From NCBI GenBank assembly GCA_022779365.1, contig JALFSI010000032.1, positions 17,187 through 81,186 of the forward strand: a stretch of 64,000 nucleotides of DNA. The letters run 5' to 3'. The stretch is from CAG-170 sp022779365. GTDB lineage: Bacteria > Bacillota > Clostridia > Oscillospirales > Oscillospiraceae. The position numbers were made by a program, and so were the translations under genes. The notes below the pieces were generated by a model. It was not told where the DNA came from. It ran no database searches and worked only from the letters and a program-made list of their open reading frames with translations. This document shows, piece by piece, positions 49,299-57,636 of this stretch (position 1 is the first letter of the stretch; the number at the start of each line of letters is the position of its first letter).

Positions 49299-51089
49299 TT
49301 AGTCGTCCACAGACTCAAATTCTGCATCCATGGCGTCGTCGCTTGCCTCGGGGTTTTGCGGGGCGTCGGGGCGGTAGGGGGCGTCGGCGACGTGGAGGTC
49401 GGTGAGGAGGGCTTCCAGCGCGTCGGCGCTCTGCGTCATGGCGGCTGTGTCGCGTGCTTTGACGGCGCGGCGCACGGTCTTCACCGCCTCTGCCACGCGC
49501 GTCTTCTCCTCGCGCGAGGCGCTGCGGCTCAGCCCGCCCGCGCGGTAGAGAAGCTGCTCGCAGCGGTCGCGCACGGCGGCTTCCTCGCGGAGCTTCGCGT
49601 CCTCGGCGGCGTACTGCTGCGCGTCGCGCACGGCGCGGTCGATCTCCGCCTGCGACATATTGGATGTGGCGGTGATGGTGATCTCCTGCGCCTTGCCCGT
49701 GGCAAGATCCTTTGCCGAGACGTTCACGATGCCGTTTGCGTCGATCGAGAACGTGACTTCGATCTGCGGCACGCCCCGCATGGCGCGGCGGATGCCCGTG
49801 AGCTGGAAGCGCCCAAGCTCCTTGTTCTGGCGCGCCATGGGACGCTCGCCCTGCAAAACGTGCACATCCACGGAGCTTTGGAAGTTGGACGCGGTGGTGA
49901 AGATCTGACTTTTGCGGATGGGCAGCGTCGTGTTGCGCTCAATGATGCGCGTGCACACGCCGCCGAGCGTTTCAATGCCGAGCGACAGCGGCGTGACGTC
50001 CAGAAGGAGCAAGCCCTTCACGCTTCCCGACAGCACGCCGCCCTGTAAGCACGCGCCCATGGCGACGCATTCGTCGGGGTTGATGCCCTTGAAGGGAAGC
50101 GACCCGGTGATGGTCTGCACCATATCCTGCACCGCGGGGATGCGGCTGGAGCCGCCCACCATCAGCACCTTGCGGATCTGCGACACGCTCACGCCGGAGT
50201 CGTTGATCGCCTGATTGACCGGCTCGCGCGTCGCCTGCACGAGATGATAGGTGAGGTCGTTGAATTTTGCCCGCGTGAGCGGGATGTCCATATGCAGCGG
50301 ACCGTCGCGCCCGACGGTGATATACGGCAGCTCCACGGTGGTGGCGGTCATGGACGACAGCTCGATCTTCGCCTTCTCCGCCGCCTCGCGGATGCGCTGG
50401 AGTGCCGCGGGGTCGCGCGAGAGGTCGATGTGGTGCTGCTTTTTGAACTCCGAGAGCAGGTACTGCACGACGCACTCGTCAAAATCGTCGCCGCCGAGGT
50501 GGTTGTTGCCAGCCGTCGCCAGCACTTCGATCACGCCGGATGAAATATCCAGAATGGACACGTCGAACGTGCCGCCGCCGAGGTCATAGACCATGATCTT
50601 CTGCTCGGCTTCCTTATCCGCGCCGTAAGCAAGGGCGGCGGCGGTCGGCTCGTTGATGATGCGCTGGACGTTCAAGCCCGCGATCTTGCCGGCGTCCTTC
50701 GTCGCCTGCCGCTGCGCGTCGGTAAAATAGGCGGGGACGGTGATGACTGCCTCCGTGACCGGCTCGCCGAGGTAGCTCTCGGCGTCCTTTTTGAGCTTTT
50801 GCAGGATCATTGCCGAGATCTCCTGCGGGGTATATTTGTGCCCGTCGATGCTCACGCGGTAGCCCGTTCCCATCTGGCGCTTGATAGAGGTGATGGTGCG
50901 GTCATGGTTCGTGACCGCCTGGCGCTTGGCTAGGCTTCCGACCATGCGCTCGCCCGTTTTGGAGAACGCTACGACCGACGGCGTGGTGCGCCCGCCCTCA
51001 GCGTTGGGGATGATGACCGGCTCGCCGCCCTCCATCACCGCGACGCACGAGTTTGTTGTGCCGAGGTCGATGCCGATGATCCTGGACAT
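49299..51089 (-). CDS. dnaK: Hsp70 chaperone DnaK
   Basis: A 596-residue Hsp70. The ATPase domain has GIDLGTTNSCVAV, VITVPAYFTDAQRQATKDAG, IINEPTAAALAYG, VYDLGGGTFDVSIL and VMVGGSSRIPAVQ. The peptide-binding domain starts near 385 (LLDVTPLSLGIETLGGV). The lid ends in an acidic tail EFESVDD, without the long EEVD-like C-terminus of housekeeping DnaK. No grpE or hrcA lies beside it; its partner is the J-protein gene just upstream. It may be a second, specialised DnaK. RBS GGAGGG. Confidence 0.93.
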   Translation of the reverse strand: MSRIIGIDLGTTNSCVAVMEGGEPVIIPNAEGGRTTPSVVAFSKTGERMVGSLAKRQAVTNHDRTITSIKRQMGTGYRVSIDGHKYTPQEISAMILQKLKKDAESYLGEPVTEAVITVPAYFTDAQRQATKDAGKIAGLNVQRIINEPTAAALAYGADKEAEQKIMVYDLGGGTFDVSILDISSGVIEVLATAGNNHLGGDDFDECVVQYLLSEFKKQHHIDLSRDPAALQRIREAAEKAKIELSSMTATTVELPYITVGRDGPLHMDIPLTRAKFNDLTYHLVQATREPVNQAINDSGVSVSQIRKVLMVGGSSRIPAVQDMVQTITGSLPFKGINPDECVAMGACLQGGVLSGSVKGLLLLDVTPLSLGIETLGGVCTRIIERNTTLPIRKSQIFTTASNFQSSVDVHVLQGERPMARQNKELGRFQLTGIRRAMRGVPQIEVTFSIDANGIVNVSAKDLATGKAQEITITATSNMSQAEIDRAVRDAQQYAAEDAKLREEAAVRDRCEQLLYRAGGLSRSASREEKTRVAEAVKTVRRAVKARDTAAMTQSADALEALLTDLHVADAPYRPDAPQNPEASDDAMDAEFESVDD

Positions 51090-51113
51090 ATCCGTCCCTC
51101 CTTCCTTGAAAAG

Positions 51114-51767
51114 TTAGCTGTTGATGCTGCCGAAGCCGCGTGTATTCTGCTGCGGCGTGGTCGTGCCGGACGGTTGCCCGGACGAACCGCCATAATAGTC
51201 GCTGTAATAATTGCTGTAGGGATCGTAGGGGTCGGCGCTGTAGTCATAGCCGGAATTTAGCCGGTAGCCGCAGCCGCCGAAGAGCGTCAGGATGAACTGT
51301 ATGACGAGATAGATCGTCAAAATTCGCCACAAAAGCCCGCCGCGGCGGCGCGTGCGGTGGTACGTCCACTGGTAGGGGTTCTGCCCATTGGCATTTTGCC
51401 CGTTCTGGCGCTGTTCATCCGCGCCGTCCCCAAAGCCGCCGAAATGCACCCAGTACTGCGTGCCGCCTGCGTCGCGGAAGAAGCTGAACGGGTCGTAGGA
51501 CTGCTGATCGGGGCGCTGCTGATAGGTCGTCTGGTACGTCTGCCACGTCTGCTGCTGCGCTTGCTGTGCCTGCTGGCGGCGGTACGCGTCGGGGTTCTTG
51601 ATGAGGTCATACGCCTCGTTGATCTCGTTCATGCGGCGCGCCGCCTCGGCGTCGCCGGGGTGCAGGTCGGGGTGATACTGCTTGGCAAGGCGGCGGTATG
51701 CCTGCTTGATCTGCTCCGCGTCCGCGTCGCGCGAAACACCGAGGATCTGATACGGATCGCCGGTCAT
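51114..51767 (-). CDS. Membrane-anchored J-domain protein
   Basis: A 217-residue protein. An N-terminal J-domain (residues 4-65) has HPD at 32-34 and YQILGVSRDADAEQIKQAYRRLAKQY. Then follow a Gln-rich stretch (about 66-90), a linker, an RRRGG basic cluster, one transmembrane helix (about 147-165) and a Tyr/Ser/Gly-rich outer tail of about 50 residues. No zinc-finger or substrate-binding domains, so it is a class III J-protein. The dnaK gene follows by 24 bp. I infer that it brings this DnaK to the membrane. ATG with GAGGTGA at 8 nt chosen over a GTG three codons upstream. Confidence 0.85.
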   Translation of the reverse strand: MTGDPYQILGVSRDADAEQIKQAYRRLAKQYHPDLHPGDAEAARRMNEINEAYDLIKNPDAYRRQQAQQAQQQTWQTYQTTYQQRPDQQSYDPFSFFRDAGGTQYWVHFGGFGDGADEQRQNGQNANGQNPYQWTYHRTRRRGGLLWRILTIYLVIQFILTLFGGCGYRLNSGYDYSADPYDPYSNYYSDYYGGSSGQPSGTTTPQQNTRGFGSINS

Positions 51768-51793
51768 GCCTGTCACCTCTTCCTTGTAATTTA

Positions 51794-52063
51794 AGCGTCA
51801 GATGATAAGGGCACATATGCCCGCAGGACGCCCCAACACGCCATTTGCTGCGTTATCGTCCTTGACTTGCGACAGCAAGCCTGCGTCCTCTGCCTTGCCA
51901 ATGACGCGCCGGGACGCCCGGCGGGTCTTCGAGTTTTCCCGGAGGATAAACGGCGGCTGGCAAGGCAGCCGAGGCAGGCGGGCTGACGCCCGCCAACGAG
52001 AATAACGCAGCCAGACGGCGTTTAGACCCGGGAAAACCATGTGTGCCCTTGTCAGCTGACGCT
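51794..52063. repeat. MITE-like 270-bp inverted-repeat element upstream of the J-protein gene
   Basis: Terminal inverted repeats of about 27 bp (AGCGTCAGATGATAAGGG at the left; the right end reads the complement with three changes) enclose further nested inverted segments: GCTGCGTTAT / ATAACGCAGC and TGCCTTGCCA / TGGCAAGGCA. The whole can fold into one long hairpin. No gene inside, no clear target duplication. A possible -10 box TATAAT (minus, 52071-52076) lies beyond it, so it could be the leader of the dnaJ-dnaK mRNA. Confidence 0.7.
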
Positions 52064-52134
52064 AGTGCTTATTATACAAAGTTTTCGGATGAAATTGTGA
52101 ATCAAATAAAAACAATACGATAACAAACCGATAA

Positions 52135-52172
52135 AAACGCGCGGAAGAAGCTCTTCCGCGCGTTTTTTATCG
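52135..52172. terminator. pepD terminator
   Basis: Stem ACGCGCGGAAGA ... TCTTCCGCGCGT with loop AGC and T/A-runs on both sides. It ends the pepD operon on minus. Confidence 0.85.
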
Positions 52173-52186
52173 TTGTGGACCGTGTT

Positions 52187-53635
52187 TTACTGCTTGAGCT
52201 CGCGCAAAACGGCGGTGAGATACTGCCATGTCCGGGCAACGGACGAAATGCTCATACGCTCGCGCGGGGTGTGGATGTCCTTGAGGTCAGGACCGAACGA
52301 AACCGCGTCAAGCCCCGGGAGCTTGCCGGACAGCAGCCCGCACTCCAGACCCGCGTGGATGGCTTCCACCCGCGGCTCATGACCATACTGCGCGGCAAAG
52401 ACCTTGACCATTACGTCGCGCAGCGGCGACTCGCGGCGGTACTCCCACGCGGGGTAGCTGCTGGTATTCGTCGCCGTGCCGTCCAGACCCTCGCACAGCA
52501 GGCGGATGCGCGTGAGCAGCATCTGCTTCTGTGTGGCGACGGAGCTGCGCACGCTGAACGTACCCGTGAGGCGTCCGTTTTCCACGCGGAAAATGCCGAG
52601 ATTGTCGGACGTCTGCACGAGGCCCGGAATGTCCATGCTCATCGCGGCGACGCCGTTCGGCGCAAGGCAGAGGAACGCGCACACGCGGCGCGTGGAGTGC
52701 TCGCTGAGTGCCTGAGCGGCTTTTCCCTCCGGCGTGAGCGTGAGGGTGATGTTGGGGTCGGCGACGGCGTATTCTGCGCGCAGGATGCTTTGCATTTCGG
52801 AAAGCACCGCCTGCGCCTTTTCAAAATCAGATTCCGCCAGCGCGAGCACCGCCTCGGCGTGCGAGGGGATGGCGTTTGCCTTCATGCCGCTCACGGCGGA
52901 CACGACGCGCATCGGCACGCGGTCAAACAGCTCCTGCAAAACGCGGCCCAGCAGCACCACGGCACTCGCACGCCCCTTGTCGATCTCCGCGCCGGAGTGC
53001 CCGCCGACAAGACCCGAGATCACGAGGCGATAGGCGTTTAATTCGCACGGCTCGACATCCAGCCCGATGTCCACCAGAGAATCCGCGCCGCCTGCGCAGC
53101 TCACGGTGAGGATGCCCTCTTCTTCGGAGTCGATGTTGAGAAGCCGTCTGCCCGCAAGCAGGCTGCCATCCAGCGCGATCGCGCCGTCCATGCCGGTCTC
53201 CTCGTCGATGGTGAACACGACCTCGAGCGGCGGATGCTCCAGATCGGAGCTGTCCAGCACCGCCAGCGCCATCGCAACGGCGATGCCGTCGTCGCCGCCG
53301 AGCGTCGTACCCTCGGCGGACACCCAGTCGCCGTCCACGCGGAGCTGAAGCGGCTCTTTTTCCATGTCCAGCGTGCAGCCGGGCGCTTTTTCGGCGACCA
53401 TGTCCAGATGCCCCTGAAGGATGACTGTGGGCGCGGCTTCATAGCCGGGCGTGGCGGGCTTGTAGATGATGACGTTGCCGACAGCGTCCTGATGGACGCG
53501 CAGTCCGCGCTCTTTTGCGAAGCGGACGCAGAAATCGCTGATGGCGGCGGTGTTGCCCGAGCCGTGCGGGATCTTACACAGCTCCTCAAACCACGAAAAT
53601 ACGGATGCAGGCTGCAAATGACCCAAAACAGACAT
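52187..53635 (-). CDS. pepD: Aminoacyl-histidine dipeptidase (PepD, M20 family)
   Basis: A 482-residue cytosolic metallopeptidase that cuts Xaa-His and other dipeptides. Zinc-site residues: VILQGHLDMVAEK (His/Asp), LGGDDGIAVAMAL (bridging Asp), TIDEETGMDGA (catalytic Glu and ligand Glu), NIDSEEEG and the C-terminal HAGLECGLL. IPHGSGNT near the N-terminus is a PepD signature. The start is the ATG with AGGAGGAG upstream; that RBS itself begins with an in-frame ATG I rejected. It follows the flavodiiron gene by 17 bp and is likely co-transcribed. Confidence 0.93.
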   Translation of the reverse strand: MSVLGHLQPASVFSWFEELCKIPHGSGNTAAISDFCVRFAKERGLRVHQDAVGNVIIYKPATPGYEAAPTVILQGHLDMVAEKAPGCTLDMEKEPLQLRVDGDWVSAEGTTLGGDDGIAVAMALAVLDSSDLEHPPLEVVFTIDEETGMDGAIALDGSLLAGRRLLNIDSEEEGILTVSCAGGADSLVDIGLDVEPCELNAYRLVISGLVGGHSGAEIDKGRASAVVLLGRVLQELFDRVPMRVVSAVSGMKANAIPSHAEAVLALAESDFEKAQAVLSEMQSILRAEYAVADPNITLTLTPEGKAAQALSEHSTRRVCAFLCLAPNGVAAMSMDIPGLVQTSDNLGIFRVENGRLTGTFSVRSSVATQKQMLLTRIRLLCEGLDGTATNTSSYPAWEYRRESPLRDVMVKVFAAQYGHEPRVEAIHAGLECGLLSGKLPGLDAVSFGPDLKDIHTPRERMSISSVARTWQYLTAVLRELKQ

Positions 53636-53652
53636 CGAAATGCTCCTCCTCA

Positions 53653-55509
53653 TTACGAAAGTTTTTCAAAGTCCTCCGCGCCGTGCTTGCACAGCGGGCA
53701 GATGAAATCCGGCGGCAGCTCCTCGCCCTCGTAGACGTAGCCGCAGATCCTGCACACCCAGCCGGTCTGCTTTTGGAGCGCTGCGGGCTTGGGCTTGACA
53801 TTTTCAAAATAGTACGCATACGTCATGGACGGGACGTCTGAGAGCACGCGCGCCTCGGTGACGTCGGCAATGAACAGCGTGTGCGTACCGAGGTCGATCG
53901 TCTGCGTGACCTTGCCGCTGAGGAAGGCGTTGGTGGAATCGGGCAGGTAGTAGACGCCGTTCTGCGCCCGCGCCAGCGCCGGAACGCCTGCGAACTTATC
54001 GACCTCGCGCCCGGACTGGAAGCCGTAGTGCTTGAAGATGGCAAACGGCGCGCTTTCAGACAGGATGGACACATTGAATACGCCTGTTTTGAGCACCATG
54101 TCGTGCGTCAGGTTCTGCTTGTTGACGGCGATGGAGATGCGCTTGGGCGAGTCCGTGAGCTGCGTGACGGTGTTGATGATGCAGCCGTTATCGCGGCTGC
54201 CGTCGCGCGCGGTGAGCACGAACAGACCGTAGGAGAGCTTGAACATCGCGTTCGGCTCAACGACCGCGGGTGCGCTCGGCGCAGGCTCTTCGACCGATGC
54301 GTGCGCGGGGATGAGCGTTTGGCACAGCGCGTCCGCGATGGCGGTGAGCTGCTCGACCTGCTCGTCCTTCACGCTCGAACGAATGGTGCAGCCTTCATCC
54401 AGAATGGTGCAGTTTTTGAGCTTCTGGAACTCCGCGCGCATCAGACCGCCCGCCGTGGGCGCCCACGAGCCGTTCTCCACCAGCGCGATGGTGCGGTTTT
54501 GCAGATTGTGCGCAACGATGTCGTGCACGAGCGTCTCCATGTTCACGAACATCCCGGCGTTATACGTTGTGGAGAGGAACACGAGATGGCTCGCGCGGAA
54601 GCATTCGGAGACGATATAGCTCGGGTGCGTGACAGACACGTCATAGAGCTTTACATTGTGCGCGCCGCGGCTTGCAAGCAGCGAGGCGAGGATGTTCGCC
54701 GCGTTCTCCGTCCCGCCGTACACCGACGCGTAGGCGATCACGACCGCCTGCTCCTCGGGCTGATACGTCGCCCAGTGGACGTATTTATCCACGAACCACG
54801 CAATGTCGCGCCGCCAGACAGGTCCGTGCAGCGGGCAGATAGTCTCGATCTCGATCGTCGCCGCCTTTTTGAGCAGCGCCTGCACCTGCGTGCCGTATTT
54901 GCCGACGATATTCGTGTAATACCGCCGCGCCTCGGCGAGCTTTTCGGTGCGGAACTCGACCTCATCGGCAAACAGATTGCCGTTCAGCGCCCCGAACGTG
55001 CCGAACGCGTCGGCGGAGTAGAGCGTTTTGGTCGTCACGTCATAGCTGACCATGACCTCCGGCCAGTGCACCATCGGCGCCATGACGAACGCAAACGTGT
55101 GTCTGCCGGTGCACAGCGTGTCCATTTCCTTTACGACGACGGCGCGCGCGTCCATGTCGAACGTAAAATAGTTGCGGATCATCGCAACGGTCTTGGCGTT
55201 GCAGACGACCTTTGCCTCCGGGTAGCGCCGCACGGTCTCCTGGAGCGTCGCGGCATGGTCCGGCTCCATGTGGTCTACGATGATATAGTCCAGCGCTCGC
55301 CCGTTCAGCACAAATTCCAGATTCTCAAAGAACTGGCGGCTGACGGACAGGTCCACCGTGTCGAGCAGGACGGTTTTTTCGTCCAGCAGGACGTAGGCGT
55401 TGTAGCTCACGCCCTCGGGGATGGGGTAGACGTTTTCAAACAGAGCCAGCCGCCGGTCGCTGGCACCGACCCAGTACAGATCGTCCTGAATTTTTTTGAC
55501 GCAGTGCAT
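53653..55509 (-). CDS. Four-module flavodiiron protein (beta-lactamase, flavodoxin, flavin reductase, rubredoxin)
   Basis: A 618-residue soluble enzyme that probably reduces O2 or NO. Residues 1-245: metallo-beta-lactamase-like di-iron domain with H80-x-E82-x-D84-H85 (DHMEPDHAATL), H near 148 (MVHWPEVM) and SADAFG. About 255-395: flavodoxin domain (AYASVYGGTENAANILASLL). About 415-560: flavin-reductase-like FMN domain (SYGLFVLTARDGSRDNGCIINTV). Residues 570-618: rubredoxin with WVCRICGYVY and FICPLCKHG. The last two domains would let it take electrons from NAD(P)H inside one chain. Strong RBS AGGAGG; own promoter upstream. Confidence 0.93.
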   Translation of the reverse strand: MHCVKKIQDDLYWVGASDRRLALFENVYPIPEGVSYNAYVLLDEKTVLLDTVDLSVSRQFFENLEFVLNGRALDYIIVDHMEPDHAATLQETVRRYPEAKVVCNAKTVAMIRNYFTFDMDARAVVVKEMDTLCTGRHTFAFVMAPMVHWPEVMVSYDVTTKTLYSADAFGTFGALNGNLFADEVEFRTEKLAEARRYYTNIVGKYGTQVQALLKKAATIEIETICPLHGPVWRRDIAWFVDKYVHWATYQPEEQAVVIAYASVYGGTENAANILASLLASRGAHNVKLYDVSVTHPSYIVSECFRASHLVFLSTTYNAGMFVNMETLVHDIVAHNLQNRTIALVENGSWAPTAGGLMRAEFQKLKNCTILDEGCTIRSSVKDEQVEQLTAIADALCQTLIPAHASVEEPAPSAPAVVEPNAMFKLSYGLFVLTARDGSRDNGCIINTVTQLTDSPKRISIAVNKQNLTHDMVLKTGVFNVSILSESAPFAIFKHYGFQSGREVDKFAGVPALARAQNGVYYLPDSTNAFLSGKVTQTIDLGTHTLFIADVTEARVLSDVPSMTYAYYFENVKPKPAALQKQTGWVCRICGYVYEGEELPPDFICPLCKHGAEDFEKLS

Positions 55510-55551
55510 ACGATTCCTCCTGAAAATAAAATAGGAATGATTCTTGTTTTT

Positions 55552-55580
55552 ATCTTAGCATAAAACTATTAGGAATGCAA
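55552..55580 (-). promoter_or_regulatory. Flavodiiron gene promoter
   Basis: Minus-strand TTGCAT-17 bp-TAAGAT, about 45 bp before the start codon. The flank AGGAATGATTCTTG could be a regulator site, but I cannot assign one. Confidence 0.65.
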
Positions 55581-55607
55581 GCGTTTTCCGCACAAATCAG
55601 CGGTTAT

Positions 55608-57365
55608 TTAGGGACCGCCTAAAATATAGCGGCCCTCGGACGTGCCGCAGCGGATATAGATGGTGGTGTCAGCCAGCGCTGTGCCGCAGACGATCGTGCC
55701 GTCCTGCTGGATGGTGAGCGGGCAGCTTCCGGGGCCGGTGTTCTGCACGGTGAACTGCGCAGCGCTCTGGCGCACGCCGCCCAGATATACGGCGATGGTC
55801 TGCCCGGCTTCGATCGGACCGAAGCGGTAGCCCGGCTCGATGGTAAAGCCGCGGTAGTAGATGCACAGCCCGGGAATATCGGCGGGAGTGATATACTCAT
55901 CGCTCGCGCCGTCAAACGCCCAGGCGGGGATGCTGCTCTGCGCGAGCGTGACCGTGTCGTCAAAGAACGGGTGATCGGCAAACGCGGGGCAGGATGCGCG
56001 CCATGCGTCGTCCTGATAGAGGACATCGGCGTCATAGCGGTACGAGCCGGCGGTAAAATAGCACGCCTGCTCCGCCTTCTGGTCGAGCATTGCTAGCGGC
56101 AGGTGCATCCGATACGCTCCGCGGTCGAGCACGACGGTGTGGATGGCACGACCCTGCATATTGAGCTTGCGGGCGCGGTCGGCGATGCCCTTGGCGGAGC
56201 TCACCTGCCAGCAGCTGGTGTCGTTTGGCCGCCACTGCCCGGCGATGACACTCTCATAGTCGAACGTGACGTATTCGTTTCCGATCTGGTAGAAGTTGAT
56301 GATGTGCCCGCCGGAGGCGCGGTTCGTGCTGGTGTCATACTCGCCCCAGAGGACGTAGCCGGTGTCGGTGTAGTCACCCTCAAGAATATAGCGCGTGAGA
56401 TTTGACACCGCTCCGCAGCTCGGGCAGCTCGTGGCGAGCGCCCCGGCGGCGGATTTGTTGACGGCCCAGTCGTAGCCGCCGTTGTTAAAATGAATATCGT
56501 CCTTCCAGACGGGGGTTTTGCCGTAGCCGGTCTCCACAAGGTACTGAATCATATCCGGCACGGTGCAGATGGCGTCTTTTAACTGGTCGAGCGTATAGCC
56601 GCTCATGGCGCGGATCTGCGCCTGCGAATACTGCGGTCTGCCGAGTATGGCGGGGAGGTCCAGCTCATCGAGGTAGCTTGCGTAGCCGGACGCGGCGACG
56701 GAGGTGTCGCGCGCTTCTGCCTCACCGGCAAGTGTTCGGAGCGACTGCGCAAGTTCGTTCGGCAGGGTCTTGCCGAAGATGTTTTCATAGAGCGTTTTGC
56801 CGTTTTTGCACGCCGCCCGCAGCGCGCAGGCAGAGACGAGCGCCGCGTCGCCGCGCAGGAACGTGCTGTCTGCGCGATACTGCCCGTGCGTGATGCCGAG
56901 CCGGTCGGTCAGTGCCCATGCCGCATCCCACGAAAAATCCGTGCCGGACGTGTAGCCCATCGCACGCAAGACGAATGTGAGGTACTGCGCCGCCGTCACG
57001 GCGCTGTCAGAGCCGAACCGGCCGCCGCCTACGCCGTTCGTCAGACCTGTGTCATACGCGTAGCCGACGGTCTGCGCCGCCCAGTCGGGCACGTCGGAAA
57101 ACGGCAGCTCGCGCTTTTTGGCAAGCTCTTCATCGCTCACGCCCAGCAGCCGCACGAGCATCGTCACGGCTTCGGCGCGCGTGGCGGCGCGATCAAGGGC
57201 AAAATTCGGCGTGCCGTCGGCGTTTTTGCCCGCGCCCTTCATCAGCCCCAGAGAATACAGCGTCTGCGCGGCGATCATCTGCACATCGTCCGCTGCCAGC
57301 GCACACGGCGTGAGGCAGGCGAGCAGCGCCAGCGCGAGCAGCATGGATACGATCCTGCGTTTCAT
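55608..57365 (-). CDS. SLH-domain secreted protein, possible transglutaminase-like core
   Basis: A 585-residue secreted protein: signal peptide to about residue 25 (SMLLALALLACLTPCALA), then S-layer-homology repeats (about 30-75, LYSLGLMKGAGKNADGTPNF; 88-140, FSDVPDWAAQTVGYAYDTGLTNGVG; a weaker third to about 200) that attach proteins to the cell wall. The remainder is not a family I can name. A segment near 320-400 has Cys in SCPSCGAVSNLTRYIL and His in GGHIINFYQIG, the spacing of a transglutaminase/cysteine-protease core, but the Asp is not clear. RBS GGAGG; promoter TTGCAT-17-TATACT at 57400-57428. Confidence 0.75.
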   Translation of the reverse strand: MKRRIVSMLLALALLACLTPCALAADDVQMIAAQTLYSLGLMKGAGKNADGTPNFALDRAATRAEAVTMLVRLLGVSDEELAKKRELPFSDVPDWAAQTVGYAYDTGLTNGVGGGRFGSDSAVTAAQYLTFVLRAMGYTSGTDFSWDAAWALTDRLGITHGQYRADSTFLRGDAALVSACALRAACKNGKTLYENIFGKTLPNELAQSLRTLAGEAEARDTSVAASGYASYLDELDLPAILGRPQYSQAQIRAMSGYTLDQLKDAICTVPDMIQYLVETGYGKTPVWKDDIHFNNGGYDWAVNKSAAGALATSCPSCGAVSNLTRYILEGDYTDTGYVLWGEYDTSTNRASGGHIINFYQIGNEYVTFDYESVIAGQWRPNDTSCWQVSSAKGIADRARKLNMQGRAIHTVVLDRGAYRMHLPLAMLDQKAEQACYFTAGSYRYDADVLYQDDAWRASCPAFADHPFFDDTVTLAQSSIPAWAFDGASDEYITPADIPGLCIYYRGFTIEPGYRFGPIEAGQTIAVYLGGVRQSAAQFTVQNTGPGSCPLTIQQDGTIVCGTALADTTIYIRCGTSEGRYILGGP

Positions 57366-57399
57366 GGAATGATCCTCCCTGTTCTTTTCTGTCAGACTC

Positions 57400-57428
57400 A
57401 GTATAGCGCGCGAACAAGCGCAATGCAA
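57400..57428 (-). promoter_or_regulatory. Promoter of the SLH-protein gene
   Basis: Minus-strand TTGCAT-17 bp-TATACT, 35 bp before the start codon. Confidence 0.7.
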
Positions 57429-57496
57429 GGCACAGGTATTTTTTATTGTTTGCAGGAGCGGCGGCGCGGTATTCACCCCGATTTTTGGTGAACTGA

Positions 57497-57524
57497 TTGA
57501 CTTTTTCGCGTTTTTTGTTACAAT
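57497..57524 (+). promoter_or_regulatory. Promoter of the sugar-kinase gene
   Basis: TTGACT-16 bp-TACAAT, about 110 bp before the start. The leader between has no visible structure of known type. Confidence 0.6.
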
Positions 57525-57636
57525 ACAAAGGATTGCCTAACTGGAAAGCGATGGCTTTCACAGTCTGCGGCGTTTTTGCGTATGCTGTCATGTGCGCCGC
57601 GCGGCAGTCTGATCGAACGGGAACGAGGGTCTGTAT

